Shown here: positions 6,543 through 15,224 of the stretch, in pieces
Layout of the letters: each line of letters begins with the position of its first letter
How positions within the stretch are numbered: the stretch's first letter is position 1
Origin: JBEAOO01 sp041164825
Lineage (GTDB): Bacteria; Pseudomonadota; Gammaproteobacteria; Burkholderiales; Burkholderiaceae_C
Length of the DNA: 26,945 nt
Assembly (NCBI GenBank): GCA_041164825.1
Contig: JBEAOO010000196.1
Coordinates: 1-26,945 of the forward strand
Direction: 5' to 3'
Translations under genes and position numbers: made by a program
Notes under the pieces: model-generated
Databases searched by the model: none
Seen by the model: only the letters and a program-made list of their open reading frames with translations
Told to the model about the DNA's origin: nothing

Positions 6543-7487
6543 ATGCTGACCTACCTGCTCAAGCGCCTGCTCGCCGCGCTGCCCATCGCGTTGGCGGTGA
6601 CGGTGCTGTGTTTTTCGCTGGTGCACCTGGCGCCCGGCGACCCGCTCTCGGCCGTGCTGCCGTCTGACGCCTCGCAAGAGGTGGTGGACGCCGTCAAGGC
6701 CGAGTACGGGCTCGATCAGCCCGTGCCGGTGCAGTACCTGCGCTGGTTGCAGCGCGCACTCTCGGGCGACCTCGGGCGCTCCATCAGCAGCGGCCGGCCG
6801 GTGAGCGAAGAGATCGGCAAGGCCATTGGCTACTCGCTGGCACTGGCCGGTCTGGCCGCCACGCTCGCCTTCACGGTGGGCGGGCTGCTCGGCCTGGCCG
6901 CGGGGTACCGCCAAGGCACGGCGCTCGACCGCCTGTTGTCGTCGCTGGCGATTGCTGGCGTGTCGCTGCCGCACTACTGGCTGGGCATCGTGCTGGTGGC
7001 GATTTTTTCGGCGCGGCTGAACTGGTTGCCGGCCATGGGCGCGGGCGGTGACGAGGCCCGTTGGAGCGCCGAGCGCTTGCAGCACCTGATCTTGCCCACG
7101 CTCACGCTCGCGGCCATGCCGGCCGGCATCGTGATGCGCTCGGTGCGCGCACTGGTGGCCGACACCCTCAACAAGGACTTCATCACCGGCCTGCTCGCCA
7201 AGGGCATGGGCCCGGGCGCCATCTTTGCCCACCTGGCCAAGAACATCGCGCCCACCACGTTGGCGGTGATGGGCGTGCAACTGGGCTACCTGATGGCCGG
7301 CTCGATCTTGGTGGAAACCGTGTTCGCCTGGCCGGGCACCGGCCTGCTGCTCAACACCGCCATCTTGCAGCGCGACATCCCGCTGCTGCAGGGCACGATC
7401 TTCGTGCTGGCCATGATGTTCGTGGCGGTCAACCTGCTGGTGGACCTGCTGCAACCGCTGTTCGACCCGCGCATGAAGCGCCAATGA
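6543..7487 (+). CDS. ABC transporter permease (DppB-like)
   Basis: A 314-residue inner-membrane permease of the DppB/OppB type. It begins MLTYLLKRLLAALPIALAV, the standard first membrane segment, followed by a periplasmic loop with LAPGDPLSAVLPSDAS and YGLDQPVPVQYLRWL, which is characteristic of the family. Later segments include SLPHYWLGIVLVAIFS and the cytoplasmic EAA-type coupling loop around DFITGLLAKGMGPGAIFAHLAKN, followed by the family's ETVFAWPGTGLL. Six membrane segments are expected. It pairs with the DppC-like permease encoded 16 bp downstream to form the translocation channel. Confidence 0.93.
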   Translation: MLTYLLKRLLAALPIALAVTVLCFSLVHLAPGDPLSAVLPSDASQEVVDAVKAEYGLDQPVPVQYLRWLQRALSGDLGRSISSGRPVSEEIGKAIGYSLALAGLAATLAFTVGGLLGLAAGYRQGTALDRLLSSLAIAGVSLPHYWLGIVLVAIFSARLNWLPAMGAGGDEARWSAERLQHLILPTLTLAAMPAGIVMRSVRALVADTLNKDFITGLLAKGMGPGAIFAHLAKNIAPTTLAVMGVQLGYLMAGSILVETVFAWPGTGLLLNTAILQRDIPLLQGTIFVLAMMFVAVNLLVDLLQPLFDPRMKRQ

Positions 7488-7503
7488 ACGGGACGTGATC
7501 ACC

Positions 7504-8394
7504 ATGAACACCGCCGTGTTGCCGGCCACCGCCGTGGCCACCCCACCCCGCCACGCACCGCAAGGTTATTGGGCCGGCGTGCTGCGCCGCTTGTTGCGCG
7601 ACCGCGTGTCGGTGCTGTGCATCGTGGTGCTGACGTTGATCGTCGGCGGCGCGTTGCTCGCACCCTGGATCGCGCCGGCCGACCCCACGCTGGGCAGCGT
7701 CCTCAAACGCCTCAAACCCGTGGGCACACCCGGCCACCTGCTGGGCACCGACGAGCTGGGCCGCGACATGCTCACCCGCTTGCTCTACGGCGGCCGCGTC
7801 TCGCTGCTGATGGGTTTGGCGCCGGTGGGGCTGGCGCTGCTGATCGGCGGCACGCTGGGCATGGTGGCGGGCTTTCGCGGCGGCTGGCTGGGCACGCTGA
7901 TCATGCGCAGCGTTGATGTGGTGTTTGCCTTCCCGTCGGTGCTGCTGGCGGTGGCCATTGCCGGCGCGCTGGGCGCGGGTGTGGGCAATACGCTGCTGGC
8001 GCTCACCATCGTGCTGATCCCGCCGCTGGTGCGCGTCACCGAGAGCGCCACCACCCAGTTGCGCAGCAGCGAGTTCATTGATGCGGCGCGCGCCAGCGGC
8101 GCGGGTGATGCGGTGATCCTGCGCCAGCAGGTGCTGAGCAATGTGATCGGGCCGGTGCTGGTGTATGCCACCAGCCTGCTCTCGGTGGCCATCATCATGG
8201 CCGCGGGACTGTCGTTCATTGGCCTGGGTGCCAAGCCGCCCACGGCCGAGTGGGGGCTGATGCTCAACACCTTGCGCAACGCCATCTACACCCAGCCGCT
8301 GCTCGCCGCCCTGCCGGGTGTGCTGATCTTTGCGGTGTCGCTGGGCTTCAACCTGCTGGCCGATGGCCTGCGCAGTGCGATGGAGGTGAAGTGA
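7504..8394 (+). CDS. ABC transporter permease (DppC-like)
   Basis: A 296-residue permease of the DppC/OppC type. Landmarks are the cytoplasmic start with RRLLRDRVSVLCIVVLTLIV, the conserved HLLGTDELGRDMLTRLLYGGRVSL near residue 77, VVFAFPSVLLAVAIAGALG, the coupling loop EFIDAARASGAGDAVILRQQVLSN, and LSFIGLGAKPPTAEWG near the C-terminus. I chose ATG 7504 over the in-frame GTG at 7495 because GGGAC lies about 10 bp upstream of the ATG but touches the GTG. The stop overlaps the next start (TGATG), implying translational coupling to the first ATPase. Confidence 0.93.
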   Translation: MNTAVLPATAVATPPRHAPQGYWAGVLRRLLRDRVSVLCIVVLTLIVGGALLAPWIAPADPTLGSVLKRLKPVGTPGHLLGTDELGRDMLTRLLYGGRVSLLMGLAPVGLALLIGGTLGMVAGFRGGWLGTLIMRSVDVVFAFPSVLLAVAIAGALGAGVGNTLLALTIVLIPPLVRVTESATTQLRSSEFIDAARASGAGDAVILRQQVLSNVIGPVLVYATSLLSVAIIMAAGLSFIGLGAKPPTAEWGLMLNTLRNAIYTQPLLAALPGVLIFAVSLGFNLLADGLRSAMEVK

Positions 8395-9404
8395 TGGACA
8401 CGCCACTCACGGCGCCAGCACTGGTCGATGTGGCCGGCCTGCGCAAGCAGTTCACGGTGCGCGGCGCGCGCTGGGGCGCACCGAAGAAGGTGGTGCACGC
8501 GGTGTCGGACATCTCCTTCCGCGTGGCGGCCGGGCAGACGCTGGGCATCGTCGGCGAGTCGGGCTGCGGCAAGTCGACGTTGGCGCGGTTGCTGATGGGC
8601 CTGATCGAGGCGGACGACGGCCAAGTGCAGATCGCCGGCCAGCGCCTGGGCCCGCAGCCCGCGCAGCTCAAGGCGCTGCGCCGCAAGGTGCAGATGGTGT
8701 TCCAGGATTCGTTCGCGTCGCTGAACCCGCGCCTGAGCATCGAAGCGGCGCTGATGTTTGGCCCGCTGGTGCACGGCGTGCCGCGCGATGAAGCGCGCGC
8801 CCGCGCCCATGCGCTGCTCGATCGCGTGGGCCTGGCGCCCGCACGCTTTGCATCGCGCTACCCGCACGAGGTGTCGGGCGGCCAGCGCCAGCGCGTCAAC
8901 ATCGCGCGCGCTTTGGCACTGCAACCCGAGGTGGTGATCTTTGACGAGGCCGTGTCGGCGCTCGACAAATCGGTGGAGCTGCAGGTGCTGAACCTGTTGC
9001 AGGAATTGAAGGCCGAGCTGGGCCTGACCTACCTCTTCATCTCGCACGACCTGAATGTGGTGCAGTACATCAGCGACCAGGTGCTGGTGATGTACCTCGG
9101 CCAGATCGTCGAGATCGGCCCGGTGCAAGACGTGTTCGAGCGCCCCGCCCACCCCTACACCCGCGCGCTGCTGGCCTCCATGCCGAGCATGGACCCGCGC
9201 CAGCGCACCACCGTGGCACCGCTGGTGGGCGACCCGCCCAGCCCCATCGATCCACCCTCGGGCTGCCGCTTTCGCAGCCGCTGCCCACACGCCCGCGCGC
9301 TCTGCGCCGCGCAGATGCCGCTGCTCGATGCGGCCGGTGGCGCCAGCGTGCAGGCGCACCGCACGGCCTGCCACATGATCCGTTCGCCCGAGGTGTTTGC
9401 ATGA
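8394..9404 (+). CDS. ABC transporter ATP-binding protein (DppF/OppF-like)
   Basis: A 336-residue nucleotide-binding subunit. Walker A is GESGCGKST, the ABC signature VSGGQRQRV, and Walker B VVIFDEAVSALD with the catalytic Glu present; the 'DEAVSALD' wording is typical of the F-type partner. The switch His lies in LFISHDLNVVQYISD. The C-terminal oligopeptide-transporter domain carries the CX5CX6C cysteine cluster (GCRFRSRCPHARALC) with a fourth Cys near the end, a motif seen in this ATPase group and linked to an iron-sulfur site. The start codon overlaps the permease stop by one base, and the stop overlaps the next start (ATGA). Confidence 0.94.
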   Translation: MDTPLTAPALVDVAGLRKQFTVRGARWGAPKKVVHAVSDISFRVAAGQTLGIVGESGCGKSTLARLLMGLIEADDGQVQIAGQRLGPQPAQLKALRRKVQMVFQDSFASLNPRLSIEAALMFGPLVHGVPRDEARARAHALLDRVGLAPARFASRYPHEVSGGQRQRVNIARALALQPEVVIFDEAVSALDKSVELQVLNLLQELKAELGLTYLFISHDLNVVQYISDQVLVMYLGQIVEIGPVQDVFERPAHPYTRALLASMPSMDPRQRTTVAPLVGDPPSPIDPPSGCRFRSRCPHARALCAAQMPLLDAAGGASVQAHRTACHMIRSPEVFA

Positions 9405-10411
9405 GCGCCGTTCCCGTCACCCGCGCCACCCCCTTGGCCGCCGTGCGCGATCTGCAGGTGCGCTTTGCCAGCCCGCGCGGCACCGTGCAGGCCGTGAGCG
9501 GCGTGAGTTTTGACGTGATGCCCGGCGAGGTGCTGGGCCTGATCGGCGAATCGGGCTGCGGCAAGAGCGTGACCCTGCGCGCCTTGATGCGCCTGCTGCC
9601 CGCCGCGCGCAGCCAAGTGACGGGCAGCGTGCGCGTGGACGGCCAAGACGTGTTGGCGCTGAACCCACGCGCGCTCAGCGCCTACCGCGGCGGCACCACG
9701 GCCATGGTGTTCCAGGACCCGTCGCTGGCGCTCGATCCGGTCTACACCGTGGGCCAGCAGATCGGCGAGGCGGTGAGGCGCCACCTCGGCGTCAGCCCCG
9801 CCGAAGCGCGGCAACGGGCGCTCGATCTGCTGGAGCAGGTGAAGGTGCCCTCGGCCGCCTCGCGGCTCGACAACTACCCGCACGAGCTCTCAGGCGGCAT
9901 GCGCCAGCGGGTGATGATCGCGCTGGCCTTGTCGTGCGGGCCGAAGCTGGTGCTGGCCGACGAGCCCACCACTGCGCTTGATGCGACGGTGCAGATCCAG
10001 GTGCTGCTGATCCTGCGCGAGCTGCAGCAGCGGCTGGGCATGAGCGCGGTGTTCGTCACCCACGACCTGGGCGTGGCGGCCGAGATCTGCGACCGCATTG
10101 CGGTGATGTACGCCGGCCGCATCGTCGAGATCGGCAGCGCCGAGCAGGTGCTGCTGGCGCCGCAACACCCCTACACGCAAGCGCTGCTGGCCAGCACGCT
10201 GCACGGCGCCTCGCGCGGCAGCCGCTTGGAAGGCATCCCCGGCGCGCCGCCGGACCTCGTGGACCTGCCGGCGGGCTGTGCGTTTGCCGAGCGCTGCCCA
10301 CGTGCTGATGCGACCTGCGCGGCCCGTGTGCCCGCCTTGCACGCGGTGAACGCAGCGGGCCAGCAAGCCGCGTGTTGGCGCTTGACCGCAGAGACGGAGG
10401 CCGTGCTGTGA
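9401..10411 (+). CDS. ABC transporter ATP-binding protein (DppD/OppD-like)
   Basis: A 336-residue ATPase, partner of the preceding subunit. Walker A is GESGCGKSV, the signature LSGGMRQRV, and Walker B LVLADEPTTALD. The 'SGGMRQR' and 'DEPTTALD' wording marks the D-type subunit. The H-loop is FVTHDLGVAAEICD. The C-terminal cluster GCAFAERCPRADATC repeats the CX5CX6C motif. It completes the importer: one binding protein, two permeases, two ATPases. Its TGA overlaps the GTG start of the racemase-family gene (GTGA), placing that enzyme under the same translational coupling. Confidence 0.94.
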   Translation: MSAVPVTRATPLAAVRDLQVRFASPRGTVQAVSGVSFDVMPGEVLGLIGESGCGKSVTLRALMRLLPAARSQVTGSVRVDGQDVLALNPRALSAYRGGTTAMVFQDPSLALDPVYTVGQQIGEAVRRHLGVSPAEARQRALDLLEQVKVPSAASRLDNYPHELSGGMRQRVMIALALSCGPKLVLADEPTTALDATVQIQVLLILRELQQRLGMSAVFVTHDLGVAAEICDRIAVMYAGRIVEIGSAEQVLLAPQHPYTQALLASTLHGASRGSRLEGIPGAPPDLVDLPAGCAFAERCPRADATCAARVPALHAVNAAGQQAACWRLTAETEAVL

Positions 10412-11079
10412 GCCGCCCCTATCGCATCGCCCTGCTCAACCCCAATACCAGCGTGATCTCGACCGAGCTGATGCTGCGCAGCGCGCGCCGCGGCCTGCCG
10501 CCGATGGTGCGGGTGGAGGGCCGCACGGTGCCGCACGGCCATGCCTTCATCAGCACACCGGCGGCGCTGGCCGAGGCCGCCGAGGGCATCGTCGGCCCCG
10601 CGCTGGCGGCGGTGCAGGGCGAAGGTTTTGACGCGCTGATCGTGGCCGGTTTTGGCGACCCGGGCCTGATGGCCTTGCGCGCGCAGCTCGACGTGCCCGT
10701 CACCGGTCTGGGCGAAGCGGCCATTCTGGAGGCCGCCCAAGGCGGACGCCCTTACGCCATCGTCACCGTCACGCCCGAGCTCCACAGCAGCTTGCGGGCC
10801 GCCGCCCACACCTGGGCACCGGCGGCGCCGCTGGTGGCCATCCGCTACACCAGCGGCCCGCTGGGTGAGGTGCTGCACACGCCACAAAGCCTGGAAGACG
10901 CGCTGCACGCCGCCTGCCGCAAAGCGGTGGACATCGACCATGCCGATGCCATCGTCATCGGTGGTGGCCCCTTGGCGCAGGCCGCGCAGGCGCTTGCCGC
11001 GAGGCTGCGCGTTCCGGTGATCGACCCAGTGGCTGCGGCCGTGCGCCTGGCGTGTCAACGCGGTGGCGTGTGTGCCTGA
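10408..11079 (+). CDS. Asp/Glu/hydantoin racemase family protein lacking the usual catalytic cysteines
   Basis: A 223-residue protein of the Asp/Glu/hydantoin racemase superfamily. The opening RIALLNPNTS is the family's phosphate/carboxylate-binding start, followed by AGFGDPGLMALR (residues 80-91) and DAIVIGGGPLAQAAQAL (180-196), then VPVIDPVAAAV. Racemases of this family normally have one catalytic Cys in each of the last two motifs (as in '-CFGDPGL' and '-LGCAG-'); here both positions are Gly or Ala, and the only cysteines are at 170, 216 and 222. It may be a non-racemase branch (lyase, isomerase or binding role). Start is the GTG overlapping the ATPase stop; a longer upstream frame would overlap that gene by 40 bp. 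Its place between ABC and TRAP genes ties it to the imported ligand. Confidence 0.85.
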   Translation: MSRPYRIALLNPNTSVISTELMLRSARRGLPPMVRVEGRTVPHGHAFISTPAALAEAAEGIVGPALAAVQGEGFDALIVAGFGDPGLMALRAQLDVPVTGLGEAAILEAAQGGRPYAIVTVTPELHSSLRAAAHTWAPAAPLVAIRYTSGPLGEVLHTPQSLEDALHAACRKAVDIDHADAIVIGGGPLAQAAQALAARLRVPVIDPVAAAVRLACQRGGVCA

Positions 11080-11149
11080 CGCAGCGTGTCCTGCCCTTTT
11101 TCGAATCCCCCCGTTCCTCGTCGTCCCCTCATCACCCGGAGGTTTTGCC

Positions 11150-12220
11150 ATGTCCCGTCTCACCACTTTTTTGCGTCACCCGTTGAGCTGTTTGGCCCTC
11201 GCGGCCGCACCGGCGCTGATGGCGCTGGCCCCGGCCCAGGCGGCCGATCTGCAAATGCGCGTGGCCGGTAATTCCTCGGCCAATGTGCGCCACTCCGATG
11301 GCATCGAGAAACCCTTCTTCCTCGGCCTGCCCAAGGCCACGGGCATCGACATGGATGTGAAGTTCAACCCCATGGACGTGGTCAACGTGAAGCCCGATGA
11401 CGCGCTGCGCCTGCTGCGCTCCAACATCTTTGACGTGATGTCGGTGCAGATCGGCAGCGTGGCGCGCGACGACCCGTTCTTTGAGGGCATCGACCTCGCT
11501 GGCGTCTCCACCAACATGGGCCAGCTGCGCAAGGCCATGGAGGCCTACAAGCCCGCGTTTGACGCACGCCTGCAAGAGAAATTCAAGGCCAAGGCGCTGA
11601 CGCTGTGGCCGTTCGGCCCGCAGGTGTTCTTCTGCAACAAGCCGATCAAGTCGATCGCCGACTTCAAGGGCTTGAAGGTGCGCAGCTTCACGCCCAGCAT
11701 GTCGGCCATGCTGCAAAACCTGGGCGCCACGCCGGTGACGCTGTCGTTCTCCGAGGTGTACTCGGCGCTGGGCAATGGCGTGGTCGATTGCGGCGTGACC
11801 TCGGCCAACTCGGGCAACTCCGGCAAGTGGCCCGAGGTGACGCAGTACTTCTACCCGCTGGCCGTGGCCGGTTCGGTGCAGGGCCACTTCGTCAACCTCG
11901 ACTTCTGGAAAAAGCTCAGCCCGGCGCAACAGACCAAGCTGCAGGCCGAGTTCAAGAAGATGGAAGACCAGATGTGGGACCTGGCCGAAGAAGGCACGGC
12001 CGACTCCATCAACTGCAACACCGGCAAGGCCTGCAAGAGCGGCACGCCCTACAAGATGACCTTGGTGCCGGTGACGGCCGATGACGAAGCCAAGGTCAAG
12101 GCCGCCTCGGCCGCCACCGTGCTGCCGATGTGGAAGGGCGTGTGCAACAAGGTCGATGCCAAGTGCAGCGAGACCTGGAACGCCACCGTGGGCAAGGCCC
12201 GCGGCATGACGATTCAATAA
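11150..12220 (+). CDS. TRAP transporter solute-binding protein (DctP family)
   Basis: A 356-residue periplasmic protein. The signal peptide ends at about residue 32 (APAQAA). The DctP-family core IADFKGLKVRSFTPSMSAML (about 169-188) includes the conserved Arg178 that binds the substrate carboxylate, followed by LGATPVTLSFSEVYSALGNGVVD. The mature chain has six cysteines (162, 214, 289, 295, 332, 339), unusual for this family, and an extended C-terminal part holding four of them. CGGAGG sits seven bases before the ATG, one of the best ribosome sites in the operon. It starts 70 bp after the racemase-family gene and feeds the Q and M subunits that follow. Confidence 0.92.
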   Translation: MSRLTTFLRHPLSCLALAAAPALMALAPAQAADLQMRVAGNSSANVRHSDGIEKPFFLGLPKATGIDMDVKFNPMDVVNVKPDDALRLLRSNIFDVMSVQIGSVARDDPFFEGIDLAGVSTNMGQLRKAMEAYKPAFDARLQEKFKAKALTLWPFGPQVFFCNKPIKSIADFKGLKVRSFTPSMSAMLQNLGATPVTLSFSEVYSALGNGVVDCGVTSANSGNSGKWPEVTQYFYPLAVAGSVQGHFVNLDFWKKLSPAQQTKLQAEFKKMEDQMWDLAEEGTADSINCNTGKACKSGTPYKMTLVPVTADDEAKVKAASAATVLPMWKGVCNKVDAKCSETWNATVGKARGMTIQ

Positions 12221-12252
12221 GCCACGTTCACCCCACCCGCAGGACGCCCACC

Positions 12253-12882
12253 ATGGCCCACGCCAACCCCCTCAGCGAGAAGATCGCCCCCGTCACCCGA
12301 AGCGCCACCTTGGTGTGCGGCTGGGCGCTGTTTGCTTATGCCATCGGCTTGACGCTGGAGGTGCTGGGGCGCAAGTTCTTCGCCACCTCCTTCAAGGGCA
12401 TCGACGAGCTGGGCGGCTTCGTGCTGGCCATCGGTGCGGCCATTGGCGCGGCGCACGCGATGGCGCAGCGCAGCCACACGCGGGTGGATGTGTTTCTGGT
12501 GCGCTTTCCGCGGCTGCTGCAGCGGCTGCTCAACACGCTGGCCATGCTGTGCTTTGCGGGCTTCGCCACCTTCGCCGCCTGGCGCGGGGTGGCGGTGTTG
12601 CGCGACACGCTGGAGTTCGGCAGCACCGCCACCAACCTGGAGCAGCCGCTGTGGGTGCCGCAGGCGATGTGGGTGGCGGGCCTCGTGCTGCTGGCGCTGG
12701 TGACGCTGGTGTACGCGGCCCACGCGCTGTACCTGCTGCTCACCGGCCGGCCCGAGCTGAACGCCTGGTACGGCCCGGCCAGCGCCCAGGAGGAGCTGGA
12801 CGCCGAGCTGGCCGAGATCGCCTCACGCGGCGTGACGGCCGACGACACCTTGGGCGCGGCCAGCGCCCCGTTGCCACGCTGA
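12253..12882 (+). CDS. TRAP transporter small permease (DctQ family)
   Basis: A 209-residue membrane protein with the DctQ layout of four membrane segments: about residues 17-37, 52-66, 90-110 and 140-163. Typical wording includes EVLGRKFFATSFKGIDELGGFVLAIGAAIGAAHAMAQRSHTRVDV, where the 'E-x-x-x-R' helix, the amphipathic loop and the R-V-D-V motif are standard. The cytoplasmic tail after residue 165 is acidic, with AQEELDAELAEIA. It forms the membrane complex with the M subunit encoded 12 bp downstream and works by sodium-coupled secondary transport with the binding protein. Confidence 0.9.
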   Translation: MAHANPLSEKIAPVTRSATLVCGWALFAYAIGLTLEVLGRKFFATSFKGIDELGGFVLAIGAAIGAAHAMAQRSHTRVDVFLVRFPRLLQRLLNTLAMLCFAGFATFAAWRGVAVLRDTLEFGSTATNLEQPLWVPQAMWVAGLVLLALVTLVYAAHALYLLLTGRPELNAWYGPASAQEELDAELAEIASRGVTADDTLGAASAPLPR

Positions 12883-12894
12883 AGGGCCGCCACC

Positions 12895-14205
12895 ATGTCC
12901 GATATTTCTTTGCTCGCCGTGGGCGCCGGATTTGCGCTCTTGATCGGGCTGATGAGCCTGGGCCTGCATGTGGCCTTCGTGATGTTCGGCCTCAGCCTGC
13001 TGGGCGCCGTGGCCTACCTGGGGTGGCCGGCGGCGCTGGCGTACGGCACGCAGTACTGGAGCGCCAACAACAACTTCGTGCTGGTCTCGGTGCCGCTGTT
13101 CATCTTGCTCGGTGAGCTGCTGGTGCGTGGGGGTTTCACTGACAAGATGTACCGCTCGCTGTCCGATTGGTTGAGCCCGCTGCCGGGTGGGCTGCTGCAC
13201 TCCAACATCGGTGCCTCGGCGCTGTTTGCGGCGGTGTCGGGCTCCTCGGTGGCCACGGCCGCCACCATCGGCACGGTGGCGCTGCCCGCCTTCAAGCAGC
13301 GCGGCTACAACGCGCGCCTGGTGCTGGGCACCATCGCGGCCGGCGCCACGCTCGGCATCCTGATCCCGCCGTCGATCAACATGATCATCTACGGCGCGAT
13401 GACCAACACCTCGGTCGGCAAGCTCTACGCCGCGGGCGTGGTGCCGGGCCTGCTGCTCACCGCCTTGTTCATGGCCGTGGTGGTGGTGGCTTGCTTGTGG
13501 AACCCCTCACTCGCCGGCACGCCCGATGCGCCCGCGCCGCTGCGCGACAAGCTGCGCCGCCTGCTCGATCTGGTGCCGCCGCTGCTGGTGATCGTGCTGG
13601 TGATGGGCAGCATCTACGCCGGCTGGGCCACGCCCACCGAGTCGGCCGCCATCGGCGTGGTGGTGTCGGCACTGCTGTGTGCGGGCCACGGCCGGCTGAG
13701 CGTGAAGATGCTGCACGAGAGCTTCGTCACCACGCTCTCCATCACGGCGATGATCATGCTGATCGCCGCGGCCGCGTTCTACTTGAACTTCGTGCTGGGC
13801 ATGCTGGGCGTGCCCAATATGTTGACGAAGTTCGTCGTCGACCTGCACGCCAGCCCGGGCCAGATCATCCTGATCTTGACCGTGCTGTACCTGATCTTGG
13901 GTTGCTTTCTGGACGCGCTGGCGATGGTGGTGGGCACGATCCCGATCGTCTTTCCCATCGTCACCGCGCTCGGCATCGACCCGGTGTGGTTCGGCATCTT
14001 CCTGGTCATCATGGCCGAGCTGGCGCTGATCACCCCGCCGGTGGGCATGAACCTGTACGTGGTGCAGGGCGTGCGCGGCGAGGGCAACATCATCGACGTG
14101 ATCCAGGGCGTGATGCCCTTCTTGCTGATCATGCTGCTGCTGGTGGCGCTGATTTGGTTTTTCCCCGCGATCGCGATGTGGCTGCCGGGCATCACGGCGG
14201 TGTGA
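12895..14205 (+). CDS. TRAP transporter large permease (DctM family)
   Basis: A 436-residue, multi-spanning membrane protein of the DctM subunit family, the ion-coupled transport core. Landmarks are VPLFILLGELLVRGGFTDKMYRSLSDWLSPLPGGLLHSNIGASALFAAVSGSS (described as landmarks; N-terminal half), GATLGILIPPSINMIIYG, YAGWATPTESAAIGVVVS, LGCFLDALAMVVGTIPIV and LITPPVGMNLYVVQG. The two inverted halves with 'G-x-x-IPPS' and 'TPPVG-N' hairpins are intact. The order P-Q-M is canonical. The gene starts 12 bp after dctQ and is followed by the RpiR regulator. Confidence 0.94.
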   Translation: MSDISLLAVGAGFALLIGLMSLGLHVAFVMFGLSLLGAVAYLGWPAALAYGTQYWSANNNFVLVSVPLFILLGELLVRGGFTDKMYRSLSDWLSPLPGGLLHSNIGASALFAAVSGSSVATAATIGTVALPAFKQRGYNARLVLGTIAAGATLGILIPPSINMIIYGAMTNTSVGKLYAAGVVPGLLLTALFMAVVVVACLWNPSLAGTPDAPAPLRDKLRRLLDLVPPLLVIVLVMGSIYAGWATPTESAAIGVVVSALLCAGHGRLSVKMLHESFVTTLSITAMIMLIAAAAFYLNFVLGMLGVPNMLTKFVVDLHASPGQIILILTVLYLILGCFLDALAMVVGTIPIVFPIVTALGIDPVWFGIFLVIMAELALITPPVGMNLYVVQGVRGEGNIIDVIQGVMPFLLIMLLLVALIWFFPAIAMWLPGITAV

Positions 14206-14293
14206 TGTGCAGGCCGCCCGCGCACGCCGTGTGAAGATGCGGCCCGCACCGACCCATCGCCCACAGCCACCGTCCCCTTTGCCGCTGCACGCC

Positions 14294-15130
14294 ATGACCG
14301 CCCCTGCCGCCACGCCGTCTTTCCTGTCCCGGGTGCGCCAGCACCTGGCCAGCTTCCACCCGATGGAGCGGCGGCTGGCCGACTTCGTGATCGACTTTCC
14401 CGGCGAGTTGTCGAGCTACTCGGCCACCGAGCTGGCCGCACTCGCGGGCGTGAGCAACGCCACCGTCACCCGCTTCATCAAGCGCCTGGGCTACCAGCAC
14501 TACGACGACGCACGCCGCCAAGTGCGTGAGGAAAAAGAAAACGGCTCACCGCTCTACCGCGCCAGCCGCAGCGGCGAGGCCACGGCCGATGTGTCTGCGC
14601 CCAGCACCCACAATTGGCAACAGACGCTGGCGCGCCTGGACCCGGCCGAGGTCGATGCGATGGCGCGTGCGCTGCTGGCCGCGCGCCGCGTGTGGGTCAC
14701 GGGTTTTCGCAGCAGCCAATCCTTTGCCACCTACTTCCGCTGGCAGATCTTCCAGGTCAAGGAAGACATCCACGTGGTGCCGCCTGCCGGTGACACGCTG
14801 GGCCAATATGCCGCCAGCATGCGGCCCGAGGACGTGGTGGTGGTGTTTGGCCTGCGCCGTCGCCCGGCCTGGTTGCGCGAGGTGGTGACGCAGATCGTGG
14901 CCTCGGGCGCGAAGGTGATCTACATCACCGACGAGCAGCTCGCCGCGCACAGCGCCGTGGCCTGGCACATCCACTGCCGCTGCGCCTCCGACAGCCCGCT
15001 CGACGACCACACGGCCGTGATGGGCGTGTGCCACCTGCTGGCCTCACGCGTGTTGGCGCTGGCTGGCCCGCAGGCTCGCGAGCGCCTCACTGCCATTGAG
15101 AACAGCTACGACGCGCTGCATGAGCTTTGA
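14294..15130 (+). CDS. RpiR-family transcriptional regulator (HTH-6 plus SIS domain)
   Basis: A 278-residue regulator. An N-terminal helix-turn-helix of the RpiR type spans about residues 5-75, with the core SATELAALAGVSNATVTRFIKRLGY at 43-67. A SIS domain (about 105-245) follows, with RVWVTGFRSSQSFATYF, DVVVVFGLRRRPAWLREV and AKVIYITDEQ; SIS domains in this family sense phosphosugars or other small acids. I chose ATG 14294, which begins just before the conserved region; ATG 14237 and GTG 14207 are in frame upstream and cannot be excluded. As last gene of the operon it is the best local candidate regulator of the operon, possibly through the dyads upstream of 4817. Confidence 0.9.
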   Translation: MTAPAATPSFLSRVRQHLASFHPMERRLADFVIDFPGELSSYSATELAALAGVSNATVTRFIKRLGYQHYDDARRQVREEKENGSPLYRASRSGEATADVSAPSTHNWQQTLARLDPAEVDAMARALLAARRVWVTGFRSSQSFATYFRWQIFQVKEDIHVVPPAGDTLGQYAASMRPEDVVVVFGLRRRPAWLREVVTQIVASGAKVIYITDEQLAAHSAVAWHIHCRCASDSPLDDHTAVMGVCHLLASRVLALAGPQARERLTAIENSYDALHEL

Positions 15131-15140
15131 CGCGGGCTGG

Positions 15141-15162
15141 CGGGTCATCAGCACCCGTTTTT
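15141..15162 (+). terminator. Rho-independent terminator of the ABC/TRAP/RpiR operon
   Basis: CGGGT-CATCAGC-ACCCG forms a 5-bp GC-rich stem followed at once by TTTTT, ten bases after the RpiR stop codon. The stem is short, so read-through into the structured region beyond is likely. Confidence 0.55.
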
Positions 15163-15224
15163 CAGGTCGGGAAGCTTGGTTCTAGGTACTTTGGCGAACC
15201 GCATGCCGAGGCGGGTGCCCGGAT

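Noticed and set aside
4916..6544. Minus-strand frame of 542 codons across the ABC binding-protein gene
   Set aside because: Antisense shadow of a certain gene; composition dominated by H, R, V, G with no recognisable motif.
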